Source: Shouchella lonarensis (GTDB lineage: Bacteria; Bacillota; Bacilli; Bacillales; Bacillaceae_D). Taken from it: DNA of 64,000 bases. Positions 1-8,700 of the stretch are shown here, piece after piece (positions within the stretch are counted from its first letter, which is position 1; each line of letters begins with the position of its first letter). A model generated the notes under the pieces. That model made no database searches and was not told the origin of the DNA. It worked only from the letters and a program-made list of their open reading frames with translations. The stretch covers positions 176,635-240,634 of the forward strand of contig NZ_FMYM01000004.1 of the NCBI RefSeq assembly GCF_900096965.1, in the 5' to 3' direction. Both the position numbers and the translations under genes were made by a program.

Positions 1-37
1 TGTGATTTGACCCCCTTTTCAAATATAGTTCGACTTC

Positions 38-69
38 CCGTGGACCAAGTGTCCACGGCTTTTTTTTTG
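38..69 (+). terminator. Rho-independent terminator of an upstream gene
   Basis: An 8-bp perfect stem (38-45 with 51-58) and 5-nt loop are followed by C and a run of T. The gene it ends lies outside the window to the left. Confidence 0.8.
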
Positions 70-221
70 CAAAAAATCTAATGTGAGTATTCCTATCCCC
101 TACGAGAGTCGCACATCTAACTGTTTTAGAATTGTTATGTCTTCGTAATCGACCAATAAACGTTTTGTCATGTCCATACGTTACATTAATAACAAGGACG
201 ATTATTCAAGGAGGCATTTTC

Positions 222-1046
222 GTGAAAAACATCCAAACGCGCACAACATCGCTCACATGGAAACAATGGGTACTTCGCTCAGCTGCTACAGTAGGACTTG
301 CAACCACAGCCCTGTTCGCTTTAAACGGCGAAGCGTCCGCAAGTGTTGACATGACTAAAGTTAATGAGACCTCGCCACAAACGACAACAACCGAGGCAAG
401 TACACCCGTCACAGTAAAAACTGTTCGCCTAGGAGACCGGAACGATGTTGTAAAACAAGTACAAGAAAAAGTAGGCACAAATGTTGATGGCATTTTTGGT
501 CCTAAAACAGAGGACGCTGTCAAAGACTTTCAAGCAGCGAATCAATTGCAAGTGGATGGGATTGTTGGTCCAAAAACGATGCAAGCACTGGGAATTGCAA
601 CCCCAACCACAGCGACGACCCAAACAACTTCAACAAACGAGACTGCAAAACCGATACAAACAGCAGCACCTGCATCAAATGCAACCCATTCATCACTCAT
701 TGACGTAGCGCTCGATCAACTTGGCGCACCTTATTCATGGGGCGGACAGTCACCGCAAACAGGTTTTGACTGCAGCGGCTTTATTCATTATGTATTTGGT
801 ACACAAGGTATTCAATTACCACGAAGTGCACAAGGGCTATACGATATGGCTTCCCCCACTTCATCTCCAAACGTAGGCGATCTCGTCTTCTTTACGAACA
901 CATATGAAACAGATGCCTATATTACACATGCTGGCATTTACATTGGTAACAACAGCTTTATTCATGCTGCTTCAAGTGGCGTAGAACAATCGAACTTAAA
1001 CAACACGTATTGGCAGCAGCATTACGTCGGTTCAGGCAGCCTTTAG
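222..1046 (+). CDS. Secreted peptidoglycan endopeptidase: PG-binding domain plus NlpC/P60
   Basis: Probably a D,L-endopeptidase that cuts peptidoglycan stem peptides outside the cell. Residues 1-40 are a signal peptide ending near ASA. Residues 67-124 form a PG_binding_1 domain with the repeated VDGIxGPKT signature. A Thr/Ala-rich linker follows, and then an NlpC/P60 domain from about residue 161 to 274 with catalytic Cys184 in FDCSGF and a downstream His in THAG. I chose the GTG at 222 because AAGGAGG lies 6-9 nt ahead; the open frame reaches back to 132, but the extra residues lack a ribosome site and would bury the signal peptide. It resembles LytE/CwlO-type autolysins, but with a single PG_binding_1 domain instead of LysM. 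Monocistronic, closed by the hairpin after it. Confidence 0.92.
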   Translation: MKNIQTRTTSLTWKQWVLRSAATVGLATTALFALNGEASASVDMTKVNETSPQTTTTEASTPVTVKTVRLGDRNDVVKQVQEKVGTNVDGIFGPKTEDAVKDFQAANQLQVDGIVGPKTMQALGIATPTTATTQTTSTNETAKPIQTAAPASNATHSSLIDVALDQLGAPYSWGGQSPQTGFDCSGFIHYVFGTQGIQLPRSAQGLYDMASPTSSPNVGDLVFFTNTYETDAYITHAGIYIGNNSFIHAASSGVEQSNLNNTYWQQHYVGSGSL

Positions 1047-1081
1047 TAACATGGACAAGCAGTAAGTTATTTATGACGAAC

Positions 1082-1120
1082 AAAAACCTGGTGCGCACAT
1101 AAGGTGCTACCAGGTTTTTC
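1082..1120. terminator. Bidirectional terminator between NlpC gene and guaA
   Basis: AAAACCTGGT pairs with ACCAGGTTTT around an imperfect inner stem. There are A/T tracts on both sides, so it can serve the plus-strand hydrolase and minus-strand guaA, whose stop is at 1130. Confidence 0.75.
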
Positions 1121-1129
1121 ATGTCTTAC

Positions 1130-2677
1130 TTACTCCCACTCAATTGTAGAAGGTGGCTTACTTGTAATATCATAAACAATCCGATTCACATGAGGAACCT
1201 CATTCACAATACGCGTTGAAATTTTTTCAAGTACATCCCACGGGATACGCGCCCAGTCTGATGTCATCCCATCAATCGATGTGACCGCACGAATACCGAC
1301 TGTGTAGTCATACGTACGTGCATCCCCCATCACACCAACACTCCGCATGTTTGGTAGCGCGGTGAAGTATTGCCAAATATCCCGATCGAGCCCCGCTTTT
1401 TTAATTTCCTCGCGTAAAATAGCGTCCGACTCACGGACAATTTCTAACTTCTCATCCGTGATCTCACCTAATACGCGAATACCTAGACCTGGACCTGGGA
1501 ATGGTTGGCGCCAAACCACTTCCTCTGCAATACCTAGTTCAGTTCCGACCGCGCGCACTTCATCTTTAAATAATGCACTCAACGGTTCAATCAATTTAAA
1601 CTTCATGTCTTCTGGTAGACCACCAACATTATGATGTGACTTAATGGTCTCCGCTGTATCTGTTCCTGACTCAATAATATCTGTATACAATGTGCCTTGC
1701 GCCAGAAACTCCATTTCTTTATCTTTAAGCTTGGCTGATTCTTCGTCAAAGACGTAAATAAATTCATTTCCAATGATTTTCCGCTTTTCTTCTGGATCGG
1801 TCACACCTTTTAATTTTCCGAGGAAACGTTCAGATGCATCGATTTTAACAACGTTCATATTGAACCCTTCGCTAAAAGTCTTCATGACACTTTCAGCTTC
1901 TCCTTTGCGTAGCAAACCGTGATCGATAAACATACACGTCAGCTGGTCACCTATGGCACGATGAATGAGCACAGCGACAACAGAAGAATCGACGCCACCA
2001 CTAAGAGCACACAATACTTGTCGGTCCCCAACTTGCTCACGAATCTTCGAAATTTGTTCCTCAACAAAATTCTCCATGGACCAATCACCTTTTGCGTTAC
2101 AAATTGAAAAGGCAAAATTCTTCAGTAGTTCATTCCCATGTTGAGAGTGTCTTACTTCCGGATGGAATTGCACACCGTACAAATTGCGCGATGTATCACT
2201 CATCGCTGCAACAGGACAAGAATCACTCGTACCATCAACTGTAAATCCAGTGGGTGGGACAACAATTTTATCACTATGGCTCATCCACACCGGTTGTGAT
2301 GCAGGGGTTCCTTCGAATAACTGAGACTCATGAGCGACCTCTAACAACGCTTTCCCATATTCACGCTGTGAAGCTTGCTCTACTTTCCCACCAAAATGTT
2401 GCGTCATCAATTGCATACCATAACAAATTCCTAAGATCGGCACCCCTAAATCATAAATCGCGGGGTCACATGTCGGTGCACCTGGCGCATAGGCACTATT
2501 AGGACCACCTGAAAAAATAATGCCTATTGGGTTCTTCTCTTTTATCTCTGCAGCCGTCATCTTATGGGAGTGTAGTTCACTATATACACCAAGATCACGG
2601 ATACGCCTCGTAATTAACTGATTATACTGCCCGCCAAAATCAAGGACAATCACCGTCTCATGACTCGCCTTTTGCAT
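1130..2677 (-). CDS. guaA: GMP synthase (glutamine-hydrolysing)
   Basis: Converts XMP to GMP using ATP and glutamine, the last step of guanine nucleotide synthesis. The class I glutamine amidotransferase domain is N-terminal, with nucleophile Cys in GICYGMQ and the YGVQFHPEV His/Glu motif. The ATP pyrophosphatase domain follows with the P-loop [10 protein letters not shown], and the C-terminal dimerisation domain ends in KPPSTIEWE. Length matches the family (about 513 aa). I prefer the ATG at 2677, which has AAGGGTGG at good spacing, over the GTG at 2686, which the ribosome site would overlap. It lies downstream of tgpA, as in B. subtilis, but has its own promoter and a roughly 220-nt leader. 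Confidence 0.97.
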   Translation of the reverse strand: MQKASHETVIVLDFGGQYNQLITRRIRDLGVYSELHSHKMTAAEIKEKNPIGIIFSGGPNSAYAPGAPTCDPAIYDLGVPILGICYGMQLMTQHFGGKVEQASQREYGKALLEVAHESQLFEGTPASQPVWMSHSDKIVVPPTGFTVDGTSDSCPVAAMSDTSRNLYGVQFHPEVRHSQHGNELLKNFAFSICNAKGDWSMENFVEEQISKIREQVGDRQVLCALSGGVDSSVVAVLIHRAIGDQLTCMFIDHGLLRKGEAESVMKTFSEGFNMNVVKIDASERFLGKLKGVTDPEEKRKIIGNEFIYVFDEESAKLKDKEMEFLAQGTLYTDIIESGTDTAETIKSHHNVGGLPEDMKFKLIEPLSALFKDEVRAVGTELGIAEEVVWRQPFPGPGLGIRVLGEITDEKLEIVRESDAILREEIKKAGLDRDIWQYFTALPNMRSVGVMGDARTYDYTVGIRAVTSIDGMTSDWARIPWDVLEKISTRIVNEVPHVNRIVYDITSKPPSTIEWE

Positions 2678-2717
2678 ACCATCCACCCTTTACATCGCTA
2701 AATTATTTAAACAAAAC

Positions 2718-2760
2718 GGCTACAAATCCCGATACGTTTCATACGCACCAGGTTGTAGCC
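2718..2760 (-). promoter_or_regulatory. Terminator-like hairpin in the guaA leader
   Basis: An 8-bp stem (GGCTACAA with TTGTAGCC) encloses about 27 nt and is followed on the minus strand by GTTTTGTTT. It lies about 40 nt ahead of the guaA start. It looks like an attenuator, but I do not recognise the upstream part of the leader as a known riboswitch class. Confidence 0.5.
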
Positions 2761-2904
2761 GACCAAACCCTTTCAGGATACAAAAACCGTATCATTCCGG
2801 TAATTACTTCCGAAAAACTGTTTGTTCGATCCCTCATTCCACCCTCTAGATCTACCTACATGATGACACTCATCTTCCGTCTCTATGCATGTTTCACAGC
2901 GTCT

Positions 2905-2934
2905 ATTTTACCAAGTAGCGCGTTGCATGGTCAA
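2905..2934 (-). promoter_or_regulatory. SigA-type promoter for guaA
   Basis: Minus-strand -35 TTGACC (2934-2929) and -10 TAAAAT (2910-2905) are separated by 18 nt. The -35 box overlaps the stop codon of tgpA, so guaA can be transcribed apart from the upstream operon. Confidence 0.6.
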
Positions 2935-5174
2935 GGTTTGATTTTTGCTAACATCATTTTCCAATGTTTTTCATAGATATGTGCTTGTAGGTTCGGCACA
3001 CGTCCACCATATACATATTGTTCATACACAGCTGTCAACGACCGCATATGGTCACCGCCGATCGCTTCATCAATTTTTGCCGCATACTCTGTCAATGTTT
3101 GTGGTTTTCCCCGTTCATACCCATGTACATGAAGCACCCAGAGTAAGTGCATATACGCCGCTTTAAAAGACGTTGGACTCATTTGCTGTTGAAATCGTCT
3201 TTGGGCAAAAAAACGGACAATTGTTTTATAAAAAGTGTTCACAACCAACACAACAATTGACATGAACACAACAAACACCGCTAACAACAACGTAAGATCA
3301 ATAGATAATGACTTCTTATCTTCTTTTGTCACGGTATCTTTGCCTGCATCCTCCAGTTGTTCACTTGCTGCCTGTTCATCTTGTCCATCAGGTGTATCAG
3401 GTGTTTTTTTTGCTTCATCATCTGAGTCTGACTGCGCAATGTGCGAGAAACCGGCAAAACCCGGTGTCGGCTCAAAAGGAATCCAACCAACTTCTGGGAA
3501 ATACACTTCTACCCACGTATGAGCGTGACGGTTTTTAATTAAGTAACCCTCGCGTCCCATCTGCAACATGTCTTCCTCTGGAAGCTGCGCCTTCTCTCCT
3601 CCAGCAAAACCTTTCACCCACCGCGTCGGTACATCGAGTGTACGTAACATAACCGCCATCGCTGTCGAAAATTGCTCGCAATATCCCCGCTGTGTATCAA
3701 ATAAAAATTGATCTACATAATCTTTTCCTTCTTCAAGAATAGGGACATCGTCTGTCTCATAATGAAAATCGGGGCCTTTTAAATAACTTTCAATCGCTTT
3801 TGCTTGGGTGTAAGGATGCGTTTCCTCCCCAACAATTTCTTGTGCCTTTTCCTTAATGCGATCTGGTAGCTCCTCAGGTAATAGTGTAAATAGCCATATG
3901 TTTTCATCTTCAAAGTCATACTGAATGTCGTATTCTTTTAACGCTGCAAAATCATATGTCGCATCCCGATACACGACATCATACAACCCGGGTGGTGCTT
4001 CTCCGTTTTCTAATCTTACCTTGCTCGACAAAGGATCGATCCGAACGTTATAAACGTCTTCATCTTCTGTGTTACGCCAACCAACAACGCTTGACGATTG
4101 CAATTGTCCAGGATAAAAAATATGATCAAACGCGACATCCGGCCCTTGACCCAAAAACGTTGCAGTTTTTTCCTCCGAGAATGACACAATATCCGTACGC
4201 ACATTTTGTTCTAACAAAGACGGTTCCACAAAGCGCCCTTGTTCCTGTCCTTCTTCTGACGCAATCAGATCCCACCCTGTGCCTGTGTACATATTCTTCG
4301 TTTCACCTTTTAAGTATGCTTGCTTAGAGGAAGTCCATACCCGAAAAATGTGTGTCTCATCTTGCATCAACGGTCCACCTAAATGAAGATCGTCCTCACC
4401 GTAACCGGTGCGCCCCTCGCTTTTCATTCCCTCCCCAGACTGCCTGTTGTCTGTGCCAAAAGAAAAGACAGGCGCAGCCTTTGGTAATGTATATCCAGTA
4501 AGAAGTGCACCCATCATACAAAGGATCCCCAACGTCATGACACCAAACAAGCCTTTCCGCTCATTGACGTGCTTCATCTGTCTATACTGCTCCGTAAAAC
4601 GAATGAACATAAATAAAAACGTACCTATGGCGAAAATACGCATGACCGCTACACCTGCATCATAAACCGTCGTGGCGTCAACAATGATGACAAACACAAT
4701 CGTGATGACCACGAAAGATAAAATCCGGCGACCGTACACAATCCAATAAAAAAGCACGTGAGATACAAGTGAAAGCACAATGAGAAATAAAAAAGTTCTA
4801 TAAAAATCCGTTACATTTGCTAAATTTCCAGAGGATAATATAGACAACGGCTGATCAATCAATTCCTGTACCATGTAAGAAAACCAAGACTGTCCTGCAT
4901 CAGTTGGAAACCCTAGAAACAGCGCACCCATAATGATTAGCACACGTAACATAAACCGTAGGGAGGGCGCTATGTTCATAAAAGCAACGACAAAGAACAA
5001 CACGAATGCCCATGCGAAAATCGTAATATTATCTGTATGCGTTAAGAAAGGGATTGGATAAATCCATTCTAAAACAAGGAATAATCCACCCGTATAAAGC
5101 AATGCATCACATAATCGTTCACGCACGACAAAACGCCTCCCCGTCTGTTTGCTCATATCGTTGTTGTGGCACAT
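2931..5174 (-). CDS. Membrane transglutaminase-like protein (TgpA/DUF3488 family)
   Basis: A large integral membrane protein of unknown substrate, homologous to B. subtilis YebA. The N-terminal third holds several hydrophobic helices (DUF3488). An extracellular transglutaminase core follows, with Cys near residue 496 in RGYCEQFS and His/Asp-region motif HAHTWVEVYF. A late membrane helix (near residues 630-650) and a cytoplasmic DUF4129-like tail complete it. The start at 5174 overlaps the end of the DUF58 gene by 56 nt, indicating translational coupling; a second ATG at 5156 has no ribosome site. Part of the moxR-DUF58-tgpA operon, a conserved trio linked to envelope or protein maturation roles. 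The true substrate cannot be told from sequence. Confidence 0.9.
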   Translation of the reverse strand: MCHNNDMSKQTGRRFVVRERLCDALLYTGGLFLVLEWIYPIPFLTHTDNITIFAWAFVLFFVVAFMNIAPSLRFMLRVLIIMGALFLGFPTDAGQSWFSYMVQELIDQPLSILSSGNLANVTDFYRTFLFLIVLSLVSHVLFYWIVYGRRILSFVVITIVFVIIVDATTVYDAGVAVMRIFAIGTFLFMFIRFTEQYRQMKHVNERKGLFGVMTLGILCMMGALLTGYTLPKAAPVFSFGTDNRQSGEGMKSEGRTGYGEDDLHLGGPLMQDETHIFRVWTSSKQAYLKGETKNMYTGTGWDLIASEEGQEQGRFVEPSLLEQNVRTDIVSFSEEKTATFLGQGPDVAFDHIFYPGQLQSSSVVGWRNTEDEDVYNVRIDPLSSKVRLENGEAPPGLYDVVYRDATYDFAALKEYDIQYDFEDENIWLFTLLPEELPDRIKEKAQEIVGEETHPYTQAKAIESYLKGPDFHYETDDVPILEEGKDYVDQFLFDTQRGYCEQFSTAMAVMLRTLDVPTRWVKGFAGGEKAQLPEEDMLQMGREGYLIKNRHAHTWVEVYFPEVGWIPFEPTPGFAGFSHIAQSDSDDEAKKTPDTPDGQDEQAASEQLEDAGKDTVTKEDKKSLSIDLTLLLAVFVVFMSIVVLVVNTFYKTIVRFFAQRRFQQQMSPTSFKAAYMHLLWVLHVHGYERGKPQTLTEYAAKIDEAIGGDHMRSLTAVYEQYVYGGRVPNLQAHIYEKHWKMMLAKIKP

Positions 5175-6309
5175 GAAGAAACATCGCTCCTGCCGCTTCT
5201 AGCGTCTCTTGCTCATGCATAGATATGCGCGAAGCAATGGTCACATAAACATGTTGTGCTCTATCCAAAAATGACCGCACCACTTGCTCAGTAGCAGACG
5301 TATAAATCGGTATCACGAGAAACACAACCACTTTTTCATGTGTTAATACGATATCTTGTGGTGAAATTACTTCGTTTTCCGTTAAAGACAGTAAGGACAA
5401 CGTGCGTAACGCTGCTGACCACGACGACTTTGACACCGACAATGTTTGCCACCCTTGATTATAAAACAATAGAGATGATGTCACTTGTCCCGCGGTTAAC
5501 GTCGCCACAATAGACGTCACACTCGACACCGCTTGCTCAAATCGAACAAAGGTCGCTTCATCCTTAGCACGACCGGCATACGGGAAGGCTATGACGATCG
5601 CTTGTTCATGTGCTTCTGTTTCAAACATTTTTGTGAACAATCCAGTGACACCAGCAGAACGCTTCCAGTCCACTCTAGCTAAACGATCCCCTGGTTCATA
5701 TGCACGAATACCTGCAAATGCATAGTCTTCTTGTTGGTGCAACCATTTTCTTGTCGTTTGTTCCTTTACATCCGCATACGCCAAATCATCTAGCTGACAA
5801 TATGCCGGATAGACGAGCATTTCTGTTGTCACTGGAATTGTTCGTTTAAGCGCTAGTAAACCGAACAAGTCGTGGACCGTCACATTTACACGAGGAAATA
5901 TATGTTGGCCACGCACAGTCGCTTGAACTACATAAGAAAATGATACTTGCTTTCTCAACGAAGGAGACAACCATGCGCGTTGCGTCTTTGTCGCCTGCAA
6001 TCGTTTTGGTACTTGATCGACAACCTCATAGCAAAAAGCAGGCAACCAACGTTGTTTTTTTATCATCACTTTCACATCGACATGGGAGAAACATGGTACT
6101 TCCTGTGTCGATATTTGTCGCGCAACTTGAATGCCCCATAAAGATAAAAACGAAACGATACAAGAAAATAAGACAACACTGACGATTGCATAAAATAAAA
6201 ACCAGCTTACAAAACCACCTCGAAACAAGGCATACACAAAACTCGCCGCAAAGAGGAGACATGCAAATAACCACCGTCTCATTTGCATAGACATTTTTGT
6301 TCGTTTCAC
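5119..6309 (-). CDS. DUF58 family protein (YeaD-like)
   Basis: 396 aa with two N-terminal membrane helices (about residues 8-60) and a cytoplasmic part containing the DUF58 signature YEPGDRLARVDWKRSA, a divergent von Willebrand A-like fold. Such proteins work with the MoxR ATPase encoded directly upstream (4-nt overlap), and the TgpA-like transglutaminase follows. The order moxR-DUF58-tgpA-guaA is the same as yeaC-yeaD-yebA-guaA of B. subtilis. Molecular role unknown; probably an adaptor between MoxR and a client. Confidence 0.9.
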   Translation of the reverse strand: MKRTKMSMQMRRWLFACLLFAASFVYALFRGGFVSWFLFYAIVSVVLFSCIVSFLSLWGIQVARQISTQEVPCFSHVDVKVMIKKQRWLPAFCYEVVDQVPKRLQATKTQRAWLSPSLRKQVSFSYVVQATVRGQHIFPRVNVTVHDLFGLLALKRTIPVTTEMLVYPAYCQLDDLAYADVKEQTTRKWLHQQEDYAFAGIRAYEPGDRLARVDWKRSAGVTGLFTKMFETEAHEQAIVIAFPYAGRAKDEATFVRFEQAVSSVTSIVATLTAGQVTSSLLFYNQGWQTLSVSKSSWSAALRTLSLLSLTENEVISPQDIVLTHEKVVVFLVIPIYTSATEQVVRSFLDRAQHVYVTIASRISMHEQETLEAAGAMFLHVPQQRYEQTDGEAFCRA

Positions 6310-7262
6310 AACGAAACCTTCTCTTTTATCATGACTGGCACTTCAATCTGCGCTAGTAACTGTTCAATGACCGTCTCTGGTCGCATCTCTCTATGGCGTC
6401 GCTCCTGCTTTAAGCGTATGCGATGATTCAGTACATAAGGCGTCACTGCCTTCACATCATCTGGTTTTACGTACGTGCGTCCCATTGAGAATGCATACGC
6501 TTGTGACACACGCATGAGCGCAATCGCCGCTCGTGGACTAGCACCCAGCTCAATATGCGGGTCAAAACGTGTTGCTTGAATGATTTGAACCAAATAAGAT
6601 TTTACTTCTTCTGCTAAATAAACATGTTTCACTGCTCGTTGCAAATGAACAATATCTTCTGGCGTCATCACACTTTCTAACGCTGCAATTGGATGCTCAT
6701 GCATAACGCGGTCTAATAACGCTAACTCTTCTGTAAATGTTGGATACCCAACCGCTATTTTTAACAAAAATCTGTCCAACTGTGCCTCAGGAAGTGGAAA
6801 CGTGCCTGCATACTCAATCGGATTTTGTGTCGCCATCACAAAAAAAGGCGCTTCAATCTGACGTGTAGTGCCATCAACAGTGACATACCCCTCTTCCAAA
6901 GCTTCTAACAACGCTGCCTGGGTTTTAGGAGATGTTCTATTGACTTCATCAGCTAACACAACATTGCCCATAATCGGTCCAGGGCGAAATTCAAATTGAC
7001 CATGATGTTGGTTATAAAAGGAAAAACCCGTCACATCTGATGGTAATAAATCTGGTGTAAATTGAATCCGTTTAAACGAACCCCCAATTGTTCGAGCCAC
7101 AGCTTTTACAAACATTGTCTTTCCAACACCTGGAACATCTTCTAGTAACACATGTCCACCGGCCAATAGTGCCACAAAAACAAGGCGGATCTCAGTTGTT
7201 TTCCCTATCATGACACGTTCTACATTTTCAATCATCTGTGCAACTTTTTCGCTACTCTGCAC
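6306..7262 (-). CDS. MoxR-family AAA ATPase
   Basis: A chaperone-like AAA+ ATPase of the AAA_3/AAA_lid type. It has Walker A VPGVGKT near residue 45, Walker B VLADEVNR, sensor 1 MATQNPIEY and the GASPRA sensor 2 region, and at 318 aa is the usual size. The open frame extends to an ATG at 7325, but I start at the GTG at 7262: AAAGGGTGG lies 6 nt ahead and MoxR proteins normally begin just before a QSSEKV-like helix. First gene of the operon with the DUF58 and transglutaminase genes. Confidence 0.92.
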   Translation of the reverse strand: MQSSEKVAQMIENVERVMIGKTTEIRLVFVALLAGGHVLLEDVPGVGKTMFVKAVARTIGGSFKRIQFTPDLLPSDVTGFSFYNQHHGQFEFRPGPIMGNVVLADEVNRTSPKTQAALLEALEEGYVTVDGTTRQIEAPFFVMATQNPIEYAGTFPLPEAQLDRFLLKIAVGYPTFTEELALLDRVMHEHPIAALESVMTPEDIVHLQRAVKHVYLAEEVKSYLVQIIQATRFDPHIELGASPRAAIALMRVSQAYAFSMGRTYVKPDDVKAVTPYVLNHRIRLKQERRHREMRPETVIEQLLAQIEVPVMIKEKVSL

Positions 7263-7396
7263 ATGAATCCACCCTTTCTCGACGGCATTTACCAAAATCG
7301 TAGCATGAACGCCCTTTTTAGGCAAAGAAAAACACTTAAGTATCCTAACATGATTCGTCCACGTCTGGATACACTAAGATCGATAAGGAGGTACCC

Positions 7397-8335
7397 ATGA
7401 AAAACACATACAAAAACGCAAAAAAACTTATTTTCCTACTCATTCTCACGTTCATATTTAATATAAGCACTGTTTCTGCACAACAAAACCACCCATTTAC
7501 CTTTGTATGGATGACAGATACACAATACTATTCAGAAAAGTATCCCCACATATACGAGCGCATCACTGACTGGATCGCTCAGGAGGCACAAGCAGACAAC
7601 ATTCGCTATGTATTTCATACGGGCGACATTGTCAATCATCATAACAAGGAAAAAGAATGGATCAATGCACATAAAGCCATGAAAACGTTAGATACTGCGC
7701 TTGTCCCCTACGGTGTACTCGCCGGCAACCATGACGTCGCTCATGATGAATTAAATTATAAACATTTCAGTCACTACTTCGGTGAAAAACGCTTTAAAAA
7801 CCGCTCGTATTACAAAGGAACATATGAAAATAATCGGGCACATTATGATGAAATTAAGGTTTCCTCCCATCAGTTCCTTATGTTACACATTGGGTATGGT
7901 TTAAACGATGACGTGCTCAGCTGGGCGAAAACTGTAATAGACGAGCATCCGAAACACACTGTCATCATTGCAACCCACCGTTATTTAAAATTGGACGGTA
8001 GCCGGTCTGGTGATGGAGAAAAGCTGTTCCAAACACTCATTCTTCCTTCTCCTAATGTCCAGCTTGTCTTAAGTGGACACTATTCAGGTACCGCCCAAAA
8101 GTTCGATCGCATTGACGATGACGGTGATGGCAAAACAGATCGCACAGTCGTGCAATTATTAACTGACTATCAACGCTTTAAAAAGGGTGGTAATGGCTTT
8201 ATTCGCTTACTCTCTTTTAATCCAAATTTGCAAACAGTTACGGTTGATACTTTTTCACCTTATACAGATGAGCATACACTTGATCATAAAGACGTGAAAC
8301 AACCGATGTCATTCCACTTCCGGCTCGCATTTTAA
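7397..8335 (+). CDS. Secreted calcineurin-like metallophosphoesterase
   Basis: 312 aa with a cleavable signal peptide (hydrophobic residues 10-27, AQQ cleavage region), so it acts outside the cell. Metallophosphatase motifs are in order: a D in WMTDTQYY, HTGDIV, GNHD, ATHRY and a final GHYSG. Such exported enzymes hydrolyse phosphomonoesters or diesters; the substrate is unknown. ATAAGGAGG precedes the ATG. It is alone on this strand, divergent from the moxR operon 72 nt away. Confidence 0.9.
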   Translation: MKNTYKNAKKLIFLLILTFIFNISTVSAQQNHPFTFVWMTDTQYYSEKYPHIYERITDWIAQEAQADNIRYVFHTGDIVNHHNKEKEWINAHKAMKTLDTALVPYGVLAGNHDVAHDELNYKHFSHYFGEKRFKNRSYYKGTYENNRAHYDEIKVSSHQFLMLHIGYGLNDDVLSWAKTVIDEHPKHTVIIATHRYLKLDGSRSGDGEKLFQTLILPSPNVQLVLSGHYSGTAQKFDRIDDDGDGKTDRTVVQLLTDYQRFKKGGNGFIRLLSFNPNLQTVTVDTFSPYTDEHTLDHKDVKQPMSFHFRLAF

Positions 8336-8435
8336 CCCTCTTTCCTTGTATAGTCATTTGCCCAAATTTTGCGCTTCCATCACCTTTTATAGGGCAAATC
8401 CATATGTTGTAGTAAACCGGAAAGGTGGTGCTTTT

Positions 8436-8636
8436 ATGAGCTATTACGGCGGAGGTTACGGGCAAGGATGCTGCCCGCCACCACCATGTGGATCGTATGG
8501 TGGTGTTGGCTGTGGCGGTGGATTTGGCTGGATCATTGGTATTATCGTCGTTGTATTTATCTTACTCTGTCTCTTTGGCGGCTTTGGTGGCTATGGTGGT
8601 TACGGTGGGCAAGGCGGCTATAAACCATCTTGTTGA
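8436..8636 (+). CDS. Small Gly/Tyr-rich one-helix protein (YjcZ-like)
   Basis: 66 aa: a Gly/Tyr/Cys/Pro-rich head, one hydrophobic helix (about residues 31-48) and a Gly-Gly-Tyr repeat tail. This layout matches the YjcZ family of small Bacillus peptides, some linked to sporulation. I start at the ATG at 8436, behind AAAGGTGG; the longer frame from 8346 has no ribosome site. A terminator follows within 20 nt, so it is monocistronic. Composition is too simple for a firmer call. Confidence 0.75.
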   Translation: MSYYGGGYGQGCCPPPPCGSYGGVGCGGGFGWIIGIIVVVFILLCLFGGFGGYGGYGGQGGYKPSC

Positions 8637-8650
8637 TCATCAACATATTA

Positions 8651-8692
8651 AAAAACCAACCGACAGTTCATACTGTTTAGGTTGGTTTTTTC
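8651..8692. terminator. Bidirectional terminator
   Basis: AAAAACCAAC (8651-8660) pairs with GTTGGTTTTT (8681-8690), with an inner ACAG/CTGT stem. It separates the YjcZ-like gene from convergent pbpC. Confidence 0.85.
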
Positions 8693-8700
8693 GTACTATA

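Noticed and set aside
2701..2910. Purine (G-box) riboswitch or T-box upstream of guaA
   Set aside because: The G-box joining sequences and loop-loop motifs are absent. A GAGGGTGGAA stretch recalls a T-box, but the rest of the T-box sequence and a specifier stem are missing.
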